DNA of 64,000 bases, taken from contig JACEEZ010019844.1 of assembly GCA_016584305.1 (NCBI GenBank), positions 329,823-393,822 of the forward strand. The letters run 5' to 3'. The translations under genes were made by a program, and so were the position numbers. The DNA is from Chionoecetes opilio. Lineage: Eukaryota; Arthropoda; Malacostraca; Decapoda; Majidae. The notes under the pieces were generated by a model. The model did no database searches and was not told the DNA's origin. It saw only the letters and a program-made list of their open reading frames with translations. Shown one piece after another: positions 9,591 to 19,931 of the stretch (the stretch's first letter is position 1; every line of letters begins with the position of its first letter).

Positions 9591-12178
9591 CGATGCCCCC
9601 ATGTCTGCCCTGAGTGTACTTGATGCCCCATGTCTGCCCTGAGTGTCCTTGATGCCCCCATGTCTGCCCTGAGTGTCCTTGATGCCCCCATGTCTGCCCT
9701 GAGTGTACTTGATGCCCCATGTCTGCCCTGAGTGTCCTTGATGCCCCCATGTCTGCCCTGAGTGTCCTTGATGCCCCCATGTCTGCCCTGAGTGTCCTTG
9801 ATGCCCCATGTCTGCCCTGAGTGTACTTGATGCCCCATGTCTGCCCTGAGTGTACTTGATGCCCCCATGTCTGCCCTGAGTGTACTTGATGCCCCATGTC
9901 TGCCCTGAGTGTACTTGATGCCCCATGTCTGCCCTGAGTGTACTTGATGCCCCATGTCTGCCCTGAGTGTACTTGATGCCCCCATGTCTGCCCTGAGTGT
10001 ACTTGACGCCCCATGTCTGCCCTGAGTGTACTTGATGCCCCCATGTCTGCCCTGAGTGTACTTGATGCCCCCATGTCTGCCCTGAGTGTCCTTGATGCCC
10101 CATGTCTGCCCTGAGTGTCCTTGATGCCCCATGTCTGCCCTGAGTGTACTTGATGCCCCCATGTCTGCCCTGAGTGTCCTTGATGCCCCCATGTCTGCCC
10201 TGAGTGTCCTTGATGCCCCATGTCTGCCCTGAGTGTACTTGATGCCCCCATGTCTGCCCTGAGTGTCCTTGATGCCCCCATGTCTGCCCTGAGTGTCCTT
10301 GATGCCCCCATGTCTGCCCTGAGTGTCCTTGATGCCCCATGTCTGCCCTGAGTGTCCTTGATGCCCCATGTCTGCCCTGAGTGTCCTTGATGCCCCATGT
10401 CTGCCCTGAGTGTACTTGATGCCCCATGTCTGCCCTGAGTGTCCTTGATGCCCCATGTCTGCCCTGAGTGTCCTTGATGCCCCATGTCTGCCCTGAGTGT
10501 ACTTGATGCCCCATGTCTGCCCTGAGTGTACTTGATGCCCCCATGTCTGCCCTGAGTGTACTTGATGCCCCCATGTCTGCCCTGAGTGTACTTGATGCCC
10601 CATGTCTGCCCTGAGTGTCCTTGATGCCCCCATGTCTGCCCTGAGTGTCCTTGATGCCCCATGTCTGCCCTGAGTGTACTTGATGCCCCATGTCTGCCCT
10701 GAGTGTACTTGATGCCCCATGTCTGCCCTGAGTGTACTTGATGCCCCCATGTCTGCCCTGAGTGTACTTGATGCCCCATGTCTGCCCTGAGTGTACTTGA
10801 TGCCCCCATGTCTGCCCTGAGTGTACTTGATGCCCCATGTCTGCCCTGAGTGTACTTGATGCCCCATGTCTGCCCTGAGTGTACTTGATGCCCCATGTCT
10901 GCCCTGAGTGTACTTGATGCCCCATGTCTGCCCTGAGTGTACTTGATGCCCCATGTCTGCCCTGAGTGTACTTGATGCCCCATGTCTGCCCTGAGTGTAC
11001 TTGATGCCCCATGTCTGCCCTGAGTGTACTTGATGCCCCATGTCTGCCCTGAGTGTACTTGATGCCCCCATGTCTGCCCTGAGTGTCCTTGATGCCCCAT
11101 GTCTGCCCTGAGTGTCCTTGATGCCCCATGTCTGCCCTGAGTGTACTTGATGCCCCCATGTCTGCCCTGAGTGTCCTTGATGCCCCCATGTCTGCCCTGA
11201 GTGTACTTGATGCCCCCATGTCTGCCCTGAGTGTCCTTGATGCCCCATGTCTGCCCTGAGTGTCCTTGATGCCCCCATGTCTGCCCTGAGTGTCCTTGAT
11301 GCCCCCATGTCTGCCCTGAGTGTACTTGATGCCCCATGTCTGCCCTGAGTGTCCTTGATGCCCCATGTCTGCCCTGAGTGTCCTTGATGCCCCATGTCTG
11401 CCCTGAGTGTACTTGATGCCCCCATGTCTGCCCTGAGTGTACTTGATGCCCCATGTCTGCCCTGAGTGTACTTGATGCCCCATGTCTGCCCTGAGTGTAC
11501 TTGATGCCCCATGTCTGCCCTGAGTGTACTTGATGCCCCATGTCTGCCCTGAGTGTACTTGATGCCCCATGTCTGCCCTGAGTGTACTTGATGCCCCATG
11601 TCTGCCCTGAGTGTACTTGATGCCCCATGTCTGCCCTGAGTGTACTTGATGCCCCATGTCTGCCCTGAGTGTCCTTGATGCCCCATGTCTGCCCTGAGTG
11701 TACTTGATGCCCCATGTCTGCCCTGAGTGTACTTGATGCCCCCATGTCTGCCCTGAGTGTCCTTGATGCCCCATGTCTGCCCTGAGTGTACTTGATGCCC
11801 CATGTCTGCCCTGAGTGTACTTGATGCCCCATGTCTGCCCTGAGTGTACTTGATGCCCCATGTCTGCCCTGAGTGTACTTGATGCCCCATGTCTGCCCTG
11901 AGTGTACTTGATGCCCCATGTCTGCCCTGAGTGTACTTGATGCCCCATGTCTGCCCTGAGTGTCCTTGATGCCCCATGTCTGCCCTGAGTGTACTTGATG
12001 CCCCATGTCTGCCCTGAGTGTACTTGATGCCCCATGTCTGCCCTGAGTGTACTTGATGCCCCCATGTCTGCCCTGAGTGTACTTGATGCCCCCATGTCTG
12101 CCCTGAGTGTCCTTGATGCCCCCATGTCTGCCCTGAGTGTACTTGATGCCCCATGTCTGCCCTGAGTGTACTTGATGC
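9591..12178. repeat. 29/30-bp minisatellite, ~88 copies
   Basis: The unit is ATGTCTGCCCTGAGTG + T(A/C)CTTGATGCCCC(C). Two sites vary almost independently: TACTT versus TCCTT, and four versus five C (29 versus 30 bp). Copies are otherwise nearly identical over 2.6 kb. No stop occurs in any minus frame, giving three frames of about 850-900 codons that rotate among HQVHSGQTWG, IKYTQGRHG and SSTLRADMG. They arise from a stop-free repeat; no start context or domain supports a gene. Confidence 0.95.
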
Positions 12179-12179
12179 C

Positions 12180-12410
12180 GAGGCATCTGGGAAAAAACTA
12201 CACTTTTGTTAATTTCCTCTAAAAAACAGGCTGACCCTCTGTAACATGGCATATCTTATCATGACCCAGCAACGCCAGGCCCTCTCCTAACTCTCAGCCC
12301 TCGCAGATAATTATCGCCCTCACAAATAACACTTTTCTCCCTGACGGCTCACCACCAAGACAGGTTCAGCCTGTGACCAAAAGACTATTCACACACCACC
12401 ACCCTATCAA
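12180..12410. other. No feature recognised (glycosidase intron or 3' flank)
   Basis: Unique-looking sequence between the minisatellite and the linker exon. A pyrimidine-rich TTTTTTCCCAG lies on minus immediately before the minisatellite, but no exon could be supported there. Confidence 0.5.
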
Positions 12411-12415
12411 CTTAC

Positions 12416-12479
12416 AGGCCTTGTGCTGTCTTCCCCCTCCTGGCCCGGGGCTGCAGGCTGGCAGGCTGGAGGCAGGAAA
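12416..12479 (-). CDS. Putative glycosidase linker exon 8
   Basis: On minus, a strong acceptor (TATATTTTTCTCTGCAG) precedes 64 nt ending at a consensus donor (AGGCCT|GTAAGTTG). Exon 7 ends with two bases of a codon, and this exon supplies the third. It then reads 21 stop-free codons, FLPPACQPAAPGQEGEDSTRP, ending on a complete codon. The Pro/Ala/Gly-rich composition suggests a flexible linker after the glycosidase domain. Many animals carry PsuG fused to a PfkB-type kinase, so a kinase part may follow further left, but I found no kinase exon here. Splice signals and phase support it; homology does not. Confidence 0.5.
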
Positions 12480-12573
12480 CTGCAGAGAAAAATATATCTA
12501 TAGTATTTACCAAGAGGGAGGGTGGTCGCCTCACTGGGCAACAACATAACGGAATAACCATAGTGAGTGACAA

Positions 12574-12875
12574 ATACTTATAGTGTGTTAGGAAGGTTGT
12601 TATAGTGTGTTAGGAAGGTGGTTATAGTGTGTTAGGAAGGTGGTTATAGTGTGTTAGGAAGGTTGTTATAGTGTGTTAGGAAGGTTGTTATAGTGTGTTA
12701 GGAAGGTGGTTATAGTGTGTTAGGAAGGTGGTTATAGTGTGTTAGGAAGGTTATTATAGTGTGTTAGGAAGGTTGTTATAGTGTGTTAGGAAGGTTGTTA
12801 TAGTGTGTTAGGAAGGTTGTTATAGTGTGTTAGGAAGGTTGTTATAGTGTTAGGAAGGTTGTTATAGTGTGTTAG
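12574..12875. repeat. 22-bp tandem repeat
   Basis: About 13 copies of TTATAGTGTGTTAGGAAGGTTG, with TTG/TGG variation at the 3' end of the unit. Confidence 0.95.
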
Positions 12876-12985
12876 GGCGGTCTTCTTAAAACCCGAGCCC
12901 CTGTCCACCCAGCAGTGAATGGGTACCGGGTGTTAGCCGGGGGTTTGTGACCCGCCTCCCGGGGTGGTGGCTTCGGCCAACACTA
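12876..12985 (+). mobile_element. SINE body fragment lacking its tRNA head
   Basis: Matches the body of the Val-tRNA-like SINE at 27205-27470 (CCCGAGCCCCTGTCCACCCA, GGGTACCGGGTGTTAGCCGG, GGTGGCTTCGGCCAACACTA). The tRNA-related head is missing, as expected for 5' truncation. Confidence 0.8.
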
Positions 12986-13004
12986 AGAACTAAGGATGAA
13001 TGAT

Positions 13005-13133
13005 AAAATAAATGTTGATATGGAGACGGGGCCATACGAGCGTTGCTCAGGCCCTGTAAAATACAACTAGATGAATACAAATACACACACACACACACAA
13101 GCACACACACACACATACACACACACACCATTT
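13005..13133. mobile_element. Non-LTR 3' tail fragment plus CA microsatellite
   Basis: GGAGACGGGGCCATACGAGC and TACAACTAGATGAATACAAA resemble the ACAACTAGGTAAATAC-type tail at 61080 and (inverted) 63325. A CA run follows at 13083-13130. Confidence 0.5.
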
Positions 13134-13139
13134 ATTATT

Positions 13140-13370
13140 ACCAACAATGTTTTTTTTCCATGTTCTATTTGATCATTCCATTAACTACCTAACTATGACA
13201 TTTTAAAGAGAGACAGCATAAATCATTAGCATTATAAGTATGGATTGACAGCACAAATCATGACATAACTAAGATGATGACAAAATAGTGAAACATTTAA
13301 CATATCATTGATCATTATAATCACCACTTCATAAAAAAAACACTGACCAGTAGGAGGAAGGTAGGTCAAG
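13140..13370. other. No feature recognised
   Basis: AT-rich intronic sequence; nothing seen. Confidence 0.5.
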
Positions 13371-13378
13371 CACTGTAC

Positions 13379-13481
13379 CTGGCTGATGATGATGATGAGG
13401 AGGAGGAGGAGGAGGTCAGAGCCGCAAACTCCACAGCTATCTGGGCACCACTCTTAGCGTTATTCTTGATCAGAGCAATAT
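13379..13481 (-). CDS. psuG: Pseudouridine-5'-P glycosidase exon 7
   Basis: On minus, the acceptor CCAACACAG precedes 103 nt. The first two bases complete the Asn codon begun by exon 6. The exon then reads IALIKNNAKSGAQIAVEFAA, the C-terminal helix of the PsuG family; the N-I-x-L-x-x-N-N segment is highly conserved and near the active site. A serine run of ten (TCC/TCA codons) follows, then the donor GCCAG|GTACAG. The glycosidase domain normally ends a few residues after GAQIAVA, so the Ser run is either a tail or a linker to a second domain. A 41-bp tandem array starts only about 15 bp upstream of the acceptor. Confidence 0.85.
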
Positions 13482-13496
13482 CTGTGTTGGTTAAGG

Positions 13497-15006
13497 CAAT
13501 ATCAACTAGCAAATACAATCATGGCCAGAACACAGCTTAATATCAACTAGCAAATACAATCATGGCCAGAACACAGCTTAATATCAACTAGCAAATACAA
13601 TCATGGCCATAACACAGCTTAATATCAACTAGCAAATACAATCATGGCCATAACACAGCTTAATATCAACTAGCAAATACAATCATGGCCATAACACAGC
13701 TTAATATCAACTAGCAAATACAATCATGGCCATAACACAGCTTAATATCAACTAGCAAATACAATCATGGCCATAACACAACTTAATATCAACTAGCAAA
13801 TACAATCATGGCCAGAACACAGCTTAATATCAACTAGCAAATACAATCATGGCCAGAACACAGCTTAATATCAACTAGCAAATACAATCATGGCCAGAAC
13901 ACAGCTTAATATCAACTAGCAAATACAATCATGGCCCGAACACAGCTTAATATCAACTAGCAAATACAATCATGGCCATAACACAGCTTAATATCAACTA
14001 GCAAATACAATCATGGCCATAACACAGCTTAATATCAACTAGCAAATACAATCATGGCCATAACACAACTTAATATCAACTAGCAAATACAATCATGGCC
14101 AGAACACAGCTTAATATCAACTAGCAAATACAATCATGGCCCGAACACAGCTTAATATCAACTAGCAAATACAATCATGGCCCGAACACAGCTTAATATC
14201 AACTAGCAAATACAATCATGGCCCGAACACAGCTTAATATCAACTAGCAAATACAATCATGGCCAGAACACAGCTTAATATCAACTAGCAAATACAATCA
14301 TGGCCCGAACACAGCTTAATATCAACTAGCAAATACAATCATGGCCCGAACACAACTTAATATCAACTAGCAAATACAATCATGGCCCGAACACAGCTTA
14401 ATATCAACTAGCAAATACAATCATGGCCAGAACACAACTTAATATCAACTAGCAAATACAATCATGGCCCGAACACAACTTAATATCAACTAGCAAATAC
14501 AACCATGGCCCGAACACAGCTTAATATCAACTAGCAAATACAATCATGGCCCAAACACAGCTTAATATCAACTAGCAAATACAATCACGGCCCGAACACA
14601 ACTTAATATCAACTAGCAAATACAATCATGGCCCGAACACAACTTAATATCAACTAGCAAATACAATCATGGCCAGAACACAACTTAATATCAACTAGCA
14701 AATACAATCATGGCCCGAACACAACTTAATATCAACTAGCAAATACAATCACGGCCCGAACACAACTTAATATCAACTAGCAAATACAATCATGGCCCGA
14801 ACACAACTTAATATCAACTAGCAAATACAATCATGGCCAGAACACAACTTAATATCAACTAGCAAATACAATCATGGCCAGAACACAACTTAATATCAAC
14901 TAGCAAATACAATCATGGCCAGAACACAGCTTAATATCAACTAGCAAATACAATCATGGCCAGAACACAACTTAATATCAACTAGCAAATACAATCACGG
15001 CCAGGA
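13497..15006. repeat. 41-bp minisatellite, ~37 copies, in glycosidase intron 6
   Basis: The unit is AATATCAACTAGCAAATACA followed by ATCATGGCC(A/C)(G/T)AACACA(G/A)CTT. Variation is confined to a few positions (CCAGAACAC, CCATAACAC, CCCGAACAC; CAGCTT versus CAACTT), and neighbouring copies tend to share variants. The array abuts the exon 7 acceptor. Confidence 0.95.
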
Positions 15007-15104
15007 AACAACTGGTGAAACAATCAGTGAGGACCAATTCTGCGGTTTTTCTCTCCTTCTCTGTTGTCTCAGCTGTCATCTCGGGTAACATGTTTGCCTA
15101 CACA

Positions 15105-15318
15105 TACTCTATTTTTTTTAACAAAGCAAGAAAACCTGACCCCTTGCTGCTTACTGGCTGATATTTGATGCCAGGAGAAGGGAATAGTATGGTTCTTCTA
15201 AATTTCAGCTGTATTTCATCATAGTTAACCATATTATCAGGTAAAAATAGGCATAATTTTAAGCATGAGACCTTAAGATAGAATGGTATTTTCGCCTCGT
15301 TAAAAAAAAAAACTATAG
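15105..15318. mobile_element. MITE family C, copy 3
   Basis: Same interior as 6137-6356 (GCTGCTTACTGGCTGATATT). Termini have decayed to ACTCTATTTTTTTTAAC and GTTAAAAAAAAAAACTATA. Confidence 0.75.
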
Positions 15319-15394
15319 AAAGGTTTTGTTTGTTTGCCTAGAAGGGTTTGACCCTGCCTAGCCTTGCCACTCTGACCCTAGCAATACCTGACTG

Positions 15395-15656
15395 CAAAAA
15401 AGCGTAGATTTGTTAAGGAAATAGGGAAAAACTGGTTCACAAATAGGGTGGTAAATGATTGGAATTTGGACTCAGTCGTCGGGTAGTTAGTGCGGAGTCA
15501 ATAGGGAGCTTTAAAAGGAGGCTAGACAATTTCATGGATGGGGATGAAAGGTGGATCTAGGTAGTGTTAAGTAACAGGAACTACCACGTGTAGGTCTCGC
15601 GGCCTGTTGTAGCTTCCTTATTTTCTTATGTTCTTATGTTCTTATGTTCTTATGTG
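15395..15656 (+). mobile_element. CR1/L2-like non-LTR 3' fragment
   Basis: Aligns with 7320-7913 and 18967-19225: GGTTCACAAATAGGGTGGTA, then the VVN-W motif, GCTTTAAAAGGAGGCTAGAC and the tail GTAGCTTCCTTATTTTCTTA with repeated TGTTCTTA. Small indels break the reading frame. Confidence 0.7.
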
Positions 15657-15776
15657 AACAAGTAAAGGTTGAAGTGCAATGAAGAGGACGAAATGGGAGT
15701 AAACGGATCACGTAAAAGACGATATTTATGTAAACGTGTATAAGGAGGTTAGGTGTCTGCTATAATTACAGGTAGT

Positions 15777-15988
15777 ATAACCCCTTGAGACCCAGATCTT
15801 TCCTTTCCTACAAAAAATGATCTGTTGTTAGCCATAAAATTACGAAAAGTAACTGAATATACCAAATTAGTTAGTGGACAAGGATACTAAACATGTCATA
15901 GCTATAAAATATTGCTTATAGTCACTACAAATCGTCTAATGGTACCCAAATTACAATGGAAATTACGTTCTGAGCGTCAAGGGGTTAA
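15777..15988 (-). mobile_element. TTAA-flanked MITE, family A copy 3
   Basis: Reverse orientation: left end TAACCCCTTGAGACCCAGAT, right end TCTGAGCGTCAAGGGGTTAA. The interior matches the family. Confidence 0.85.
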
Positions 15989-16179
15989 TTACGTATGGAG
16001 ACGAAGAGGGAGATTGGAGGACAGTAGGGAGGAGGCACAGGATGCAGATAAAAAGGGTTCTGTAGACTTGTAGCTCTAGTTCTGTATAACACCAATTGAC
16101 AGTCTTGTGATACATTCTACCATTTTTATTTAATTTATTTCCTGACAATGTACGATAATTCACAACACACGGGAGTGCA

Positions 16180-16733
16180 GTGGTGGTGGTGGTGGTGGTG
16201 GTGGTGGTGGTGATGGTGGTGGTGGTGGTGGTGGTGGTGGTGGTGATGGTGGTGGTGGTGGTGGTGGTGGTGGTGGTGGTGGTGGTGGTGGTGTGGTGAT
16301 GGTGGTGGTGGTGGTGGTGGTGGTGGTGGTGGTAGTGGTGATGGTGATGGTGATGGTGGTGGTGGTGGTGATGGTGGTGATGGTGGTGGTGGTGGTGGTG
16401 GTGGTGGTGGTGGTGGTGGTGATGATGGTGGTGGTGGTGGTGGTGGTGGTGGTAGTGGTGATGGTGGTGGTGGTGGTGGTGGTGGTGGTGGTGGTGGTGG
16501 TGGTGGTGGTGGTGGTGGTGGTGGTGGTGGTGGTGGTGGTGGTGGTGGTGGTGGTGGTGGTGGTGGTGGTGGTGGTGGTGTGGTGGTGGTGGTGGTGGTG
16601 GTGGTGGTGATGATGATGGTGGTGGTGATGATGATGGTGGTGGTGATGATGGTGGTGGTGGTGGTGGTGGTGGTGGTGATGGTGGTGATGGTGGTGGTAG
16701 TGGTGGTGGTGATGGTGATGGTGGTCAGGTCAT
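16180..16733. repeat. GTG/GGT trinucleotide microsatellite (glycosidase intron)
   Basis: About 550 bp of (GTG)n with occasional GAT, TAG and phase slips. It ends about 10 bp from the exon 6 donor. Val/Trp/Met frames here are composition artefacts. Confidence 0.95.
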
Positions 16734-16743
16734 CAAAGGATAC

Positions 16744-16845
16744 TGGATGTGAGGCTCCGGCCGGCCGTTATTTCCGACACTCTGCGGAGGATGAACGGCG
16801 TCACGTCCCGGCCTGTTACGTTGACTGCCTCTCCCACTGCCTGGT
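16744..16845 (-). CDS. psuG: Pseudouridine-5'-P glycosidase exon 6
   Basis: 102 nt on minus between the acceptor TTGATTGTCCGCAG and the donor CATCCA|GTATCC. Exon 5 leaves one base and this exon supplies two, giving Asp. It reads QAVGEAVNVTGRDVTPFILR and then RVSEITAGRSLTS. This is the PsuG segment with the family pattern G-K/R-D-V-T-P-F-x-L-x-R-V-x-E-x-T-x-G-x-S-L that immediately precedes the N-I-A-L-I-K-N-N segment of exon 7. One base is left over, and it completes that Asn. The match in order, phase and motif is strong. The GTG microsatellite begins 10 bp past the donor. Confidence 0.88.
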
Positions 16846-16874
16846 CTGCGGACAATCAAATGTGACCATGCGTA

Positions 16875-17420
16875 CTGATTGATTGATTTAATGCTAAAAA
16901 AGGAAAATGTGCCAGACATCAGAGGTCATATGGCACTATGGCAAAGCATAATGAAGGGGAGGGGTCACAGAGAAAGAGTGACACGGTGAGGGAAGGGGAA
17001 AGGAGCAGAACGTTATACAGCTAAGTATTAATTATCCGACCTTGGGGGGACCGAAGGTAGGTCGGATAATTGGAATAGTCGGATGTTCGGATATCACAGT
17101 AACCATAAACGTAAGGACAAAATGGTATAGAACATAAAAGATGCAGCTCTTGAAGGCCAGTCCAGTGGTATACGCGAAAGTAAAATTCATGCATAAATAA
17201 AGCCACAAATCAATGTTTTCTAACAACTAAAAAAAACTAAGTAAAATAAATGGCCAAAACAAGACACAATGTGGTGGTGAAAAAAGTCTGTTGTTTGGAC
17301 AAGTCGGATGTTGGGAATTTGGCTGTAGCAGTAAGGTTAGATCAGAGGAAGGATGTGTATTTGTTGGGGTAAGGACATCATAAATTGGGAAATGGGACAG
17401 GGGGGGGGGTAAGGAAAATT
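16875..17420. repeat. Unclassified interspersed repeat, copy 2, interrupted
   Basis: Aligns with 7975-8280 from TGATTGATTTAATGCT through CAGAACGTTATA, then resumes at 17326 with GCAGTAAGGTTAGATCAG. The 17028-17325 insertion separates the halves. Confidence 0.65.
17028..17325. mobile_element. TA-flanked CAG...CTG (pogo/Tigger-like) MITE
   Basis: 298 bp with ends CAGCTAAGTATTAATTATCC and GGATGTTGGGAATTTGGCTG, imperfect inverted repeats. TA dinucleotides lie at 17026-17027 and 17326-17327. The paralogous repeat at 8110-8130 is uninterrupted at the same point (GTTACAGCAGG), an empty site that confirms the insertion. No transposase. Confidence 0.75.
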
Positions 17421-17654
17421 TCTTGGAGGCAGATCAAAAGAGGCTTATAACCATGAGTAATAACTATCATACATCTATTTTCCATGCAAATATCTACAGG
17501 GATAGGAGAAGTTTTGATGTGGAACTCATGGAAATTGATGTAGCTGTCGAGGATAAGGATGTTCTGGTTATTCCTTTTCGCGAGTAACTCTACTCACATA
17601 CTCACCCTCGAGTCGCCGGGGGATGAGTAAGGACCTTGAACACACGTTTCGATC

Positions 17655-18028
17655 ACTTTTCCTATAACGGAATTCTCTATAGCGGGAAAATACCATTCCA
17701 TTATGAAAATTCCCTATATCGGAATTTTTCGTAATGCAGAACGATTTTCCGTTAGTGTGCATGTCGGTGCCCAAAATTAGAGGTGAATTTTTAATATTAA
17801 TTATATGTATGTGTACATATTTGTACTGCTATATTTTATGCATAGAAATGTGTTTACAGTGTTGTAGCATCTGTGTGTACTATGTAGGCTTGAGATCACA
17901 CCAAAACTCACACAATACCCAAAAATTGGTGCCGTAGTAATGGGTTCCGACACACTCTCTATCGTGGAAAATTCCCTATAACGGAAAGAGGGTTGGCTGA
18001 CTTATTCCGTTATAGAGAGTTTCCACTG
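17655..18028. mobile_element. TA-type MITE fragment (CTATAACGGAA family), copy 1
   Basis: CCTATAACGGAATTCTCTAT near the left and CCGTTATAGAGAGTTTCCAC with CTG|TA at the right form inverted ends. The left terminus is degraded. The interior recurs inverted at 18362-18560. Confidence 0.55.
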
Positions 18029-18361
18029 TACATAGTAACCATGAGTAATAGCAATCCTACACCTACTTTTCCATGCAAATCTCACAGGAATACGAGGAGA
18101 AATTACTTTCATTCTGTTACAAAGTCCAAAGTCTGGAGAGTACATCATTATAACCTAAATCATATTACTGTCCACTTATGACTTTTTGGGCGAGAAGTAA
18201 AAGTTCATAGCCCTCCCAAGATGGTGTATGACGTTTTATTAGGGGTTGGAGCTTCCATAACATCAAAACATCACCACTGTAAGTAAAGTCTGTACCACCA
18301 TTACATAGACAAATGGCTGCAAAGTTCAGCTGATCTGACCAGTGATGACCCGTTGATCTGA

Positions 18362-18560
18362 CCCATTACTACGGCACCAATTTTTGGGTACTGTGTGAGT
18401 TTTGGTGTGATCTCAAGCCTACACACAGATGCTACAACACTGTAAACACATTTCTATGCATAAATTATAGCAGTACAAATATGCATGCTCTAATTCTGGG
18501 ACATGCACACTAACGGAAAATCGTTCTGCATTACAAAAAATTCCGATATAGGGAATTTTA
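18362..18560. mobile_element. TA-type MITE fragment, copy 2 (inverted)
   Basis: Reverse complement of about 17690-17945 (TTACTACGGCACCAATTTTT, ACTAACGGAAAATCGTTCTG, CCGATATAGGGAATTTT). Confidence 0.6.
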
Positions 18561-18608
18561 TGAACATGCATTATAAAAGAACCAACTGTATGTCAAGACT
18601 GACACCAA

Positions 18609-18904
18609 AAGGGTAAAGATTGGGGCACACGCTATGCTGCGCGTGGCCTCGGTGCTCATCTCCGTGTCATTATCCCTTAGAGCCTGTGGTGGGTGAGGAC
18701 CCGTTACCCCGGGACACAGGGCTAGTGTGACATCCGGGTTACCACAGTTACCTTCCCCAGGTTTCCCCAGGTACCCATTTATCAACCCCGAAAGGGAGGA
18801 AGAAATGCTGGGTAGGCTGGTCACCGACTTGCCCTGGCCCGGATTCGAACCTGGGCCCGCAGATTTGTAGCCAGGCACGCTAGCCACTGCACCACGAGGC
18901 GACT
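18609..18904 (-). mobile_element. tRNA-derived SINE, copy 2
   Basis: Same family as 7409-7714: head GTGGTGCAGTGGCTAGCGTG, box B GGTTCGAATCCGG, and body with GATAAATGGGTACCTGGGG. Confidence 0.85.
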
Positions 18905-18966
18905 AGAGGTGACTAAGACTGAGACTGATGTTCCCCAAATGACTGACTGAGCGATGCATCATGCGA

Positions 18967-19225
18967 ACATTGTAACGGATTCAAGCTGAAAGATTTTGAA
19001 GTAAATAAAAAAAAGTAATAAGGATAAACTGGTTCACAAATAGGGTGGTAAATGATTGGAATGGACTCAGTAGACAGGTAGTTAGTGCGGAGTCATTAGG
19101 GAGCTTTAAAAGGAGGCTAGACAATTTCATGGATGGGGATGAAAGGTGGATGTAGGTAGTGTTAAGTAACAGGAACTACCTTGTGTATTTCTCGCATCCT
19201 CTTGTAGCTTCCTTATTTTCTTATG
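18967..19225 (+). mobile_element. CR1/L2-like non-LTR 3' fragment
   Basis: ACGGATTCAAGCTG, then GGTTCACAAATAGGGTGGTA, the VVN-W-N motif and the TAGCTTCCTTATTTTCTTAT tail. Most similar to 15395-15656. Confidence 0.7.
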
Positions 19226-19239
19226 CATCTGCCCATGCC

Positions 19240-19690
19240 TGAGCCAGCCTGGTGTGAGGCACAACTGTAGGACAGACAAGCCAGTCTCAGCCAATCCCAT
19301 GCATTCGGAAGGGGGTAGAGAGGGGGCCCCATTTTCGGCAACTTAACACGCGGCGAGCAGTGCATTTTTTAACATCACAACTGGGTGACCAAAATGTCTC
19401 CCAGTGATGGAAAACTGTCGCCCAGTAAGAACAATTTTAAGCTACTGGGCGACAAGATATTTGCTCATAAAATCCTTCCTGGATACAATTGTTCATCTTA
19501 TCTGTGTGTTAGATCCAGAAGTGCACTCTTATTACTGCATATGATCTTTATTTATACACAACATACAAAAGGGTGAAGTTGATGTATCAAAAAACTATAT
19601 TTCAACAGTTAGGCCTTTACCTTTCTGGATATCCAAAGAATGTCGCCCAGTAAGATTTGCTTAAAAAATGCACGCGCGGCGAGTCTAGTG
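19240..19690. repeat. Unclassified repeat containing TCGCCCAGTAAG motifs
   Basis: Part of it (19285-19360, CAGCCAATCCCATGCATTCG ... AACTTAACACGCGGCGAGCA) recurs at 57405-57475. TTAAAAAATGCAC...GCGGCGAG at 19662-19684 mirrors GCAGTGCATTTTTTAA at 19358-19373, hinting at element ends. CGCCCAGTAAG occurs at 19419 and 19644 with an inverted CTGGGCGAC nearby. No protein support. Confidence 0.4.
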
Positions 19691-19715
19691 GCTGCCTGCT
19701 TTACTTTGTACATAC

Positions 19716-19931
19716 CTATGGCTTCTTTAATGACGTGTCCCTCTGCCTGGTGCTCTTCAGGGATGGGCACTGCAATCAACATGCCACACTCCAGGTTAAG
19801 CTCAAGTCTCGTCTGCATCATGAGAGCGGCGACGGCTGGGGACTCCACATGCGACGGCGCCACAAAGCCACTGTCTCTCGTGAAGAAATCTGGAAATCTT
19901 GCGTCTGGGCCTAATACAGATACACACACGC
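19716..19931 (-). CDS. psuG: Pseudouridine-5'-P glycosidase exon 5
   Basis: 216 nt on minus from the acceptor TTATCAATGTTTCAG to the donor GCCATAG|GTATGTAC. Exon 4 ends one base into a Gly codon, and this exon completes it. It reads GVCVSVLGPDARFPDFFTRD, SGFVAPSHVESPAVAALMMQ, TRLELNLECGMLIAVPIPEE and HQAEGHVIKEAI. This covers the PsuG stretch with F-P-x-F-F/Y-T/S-R-x-S-G, the S-P-x-x-x-A-x-x-x-x segment and the hallmark V-P-I-P-E-E-H. The exon start and acceptor have been copied into a ~70-bp tandem repeat just upstream (19932-20150). A second in-frame AG (CTGTATTAG) lies 21 bp inside the exon. Confidence 0.9.

Noticed and set aside
9556..12252. ~850-900-codon minus frames encoding HSGQTWG/TQGRHG/TLRADMG repeats
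   Set aside because: All three frames are open because the 29/30-bp unit lacks stops on minus; the frames interconvert at each C4/C5 change.
9480..12410. PfkB kinase exon following the glycosidase linker
   Set aside because: No frame left of 12416 shows kinase motifs; the minisatellite fills most of the space.
13497..15006. CRISPR array
   Set aside because: Contiguous 41-bp repeats without unique spacers, in an animal intron; it is a minisatellite.
16293..16610. Poly-Val plus frame
   Set aside because: A direct translation of the GTG microsatellite.
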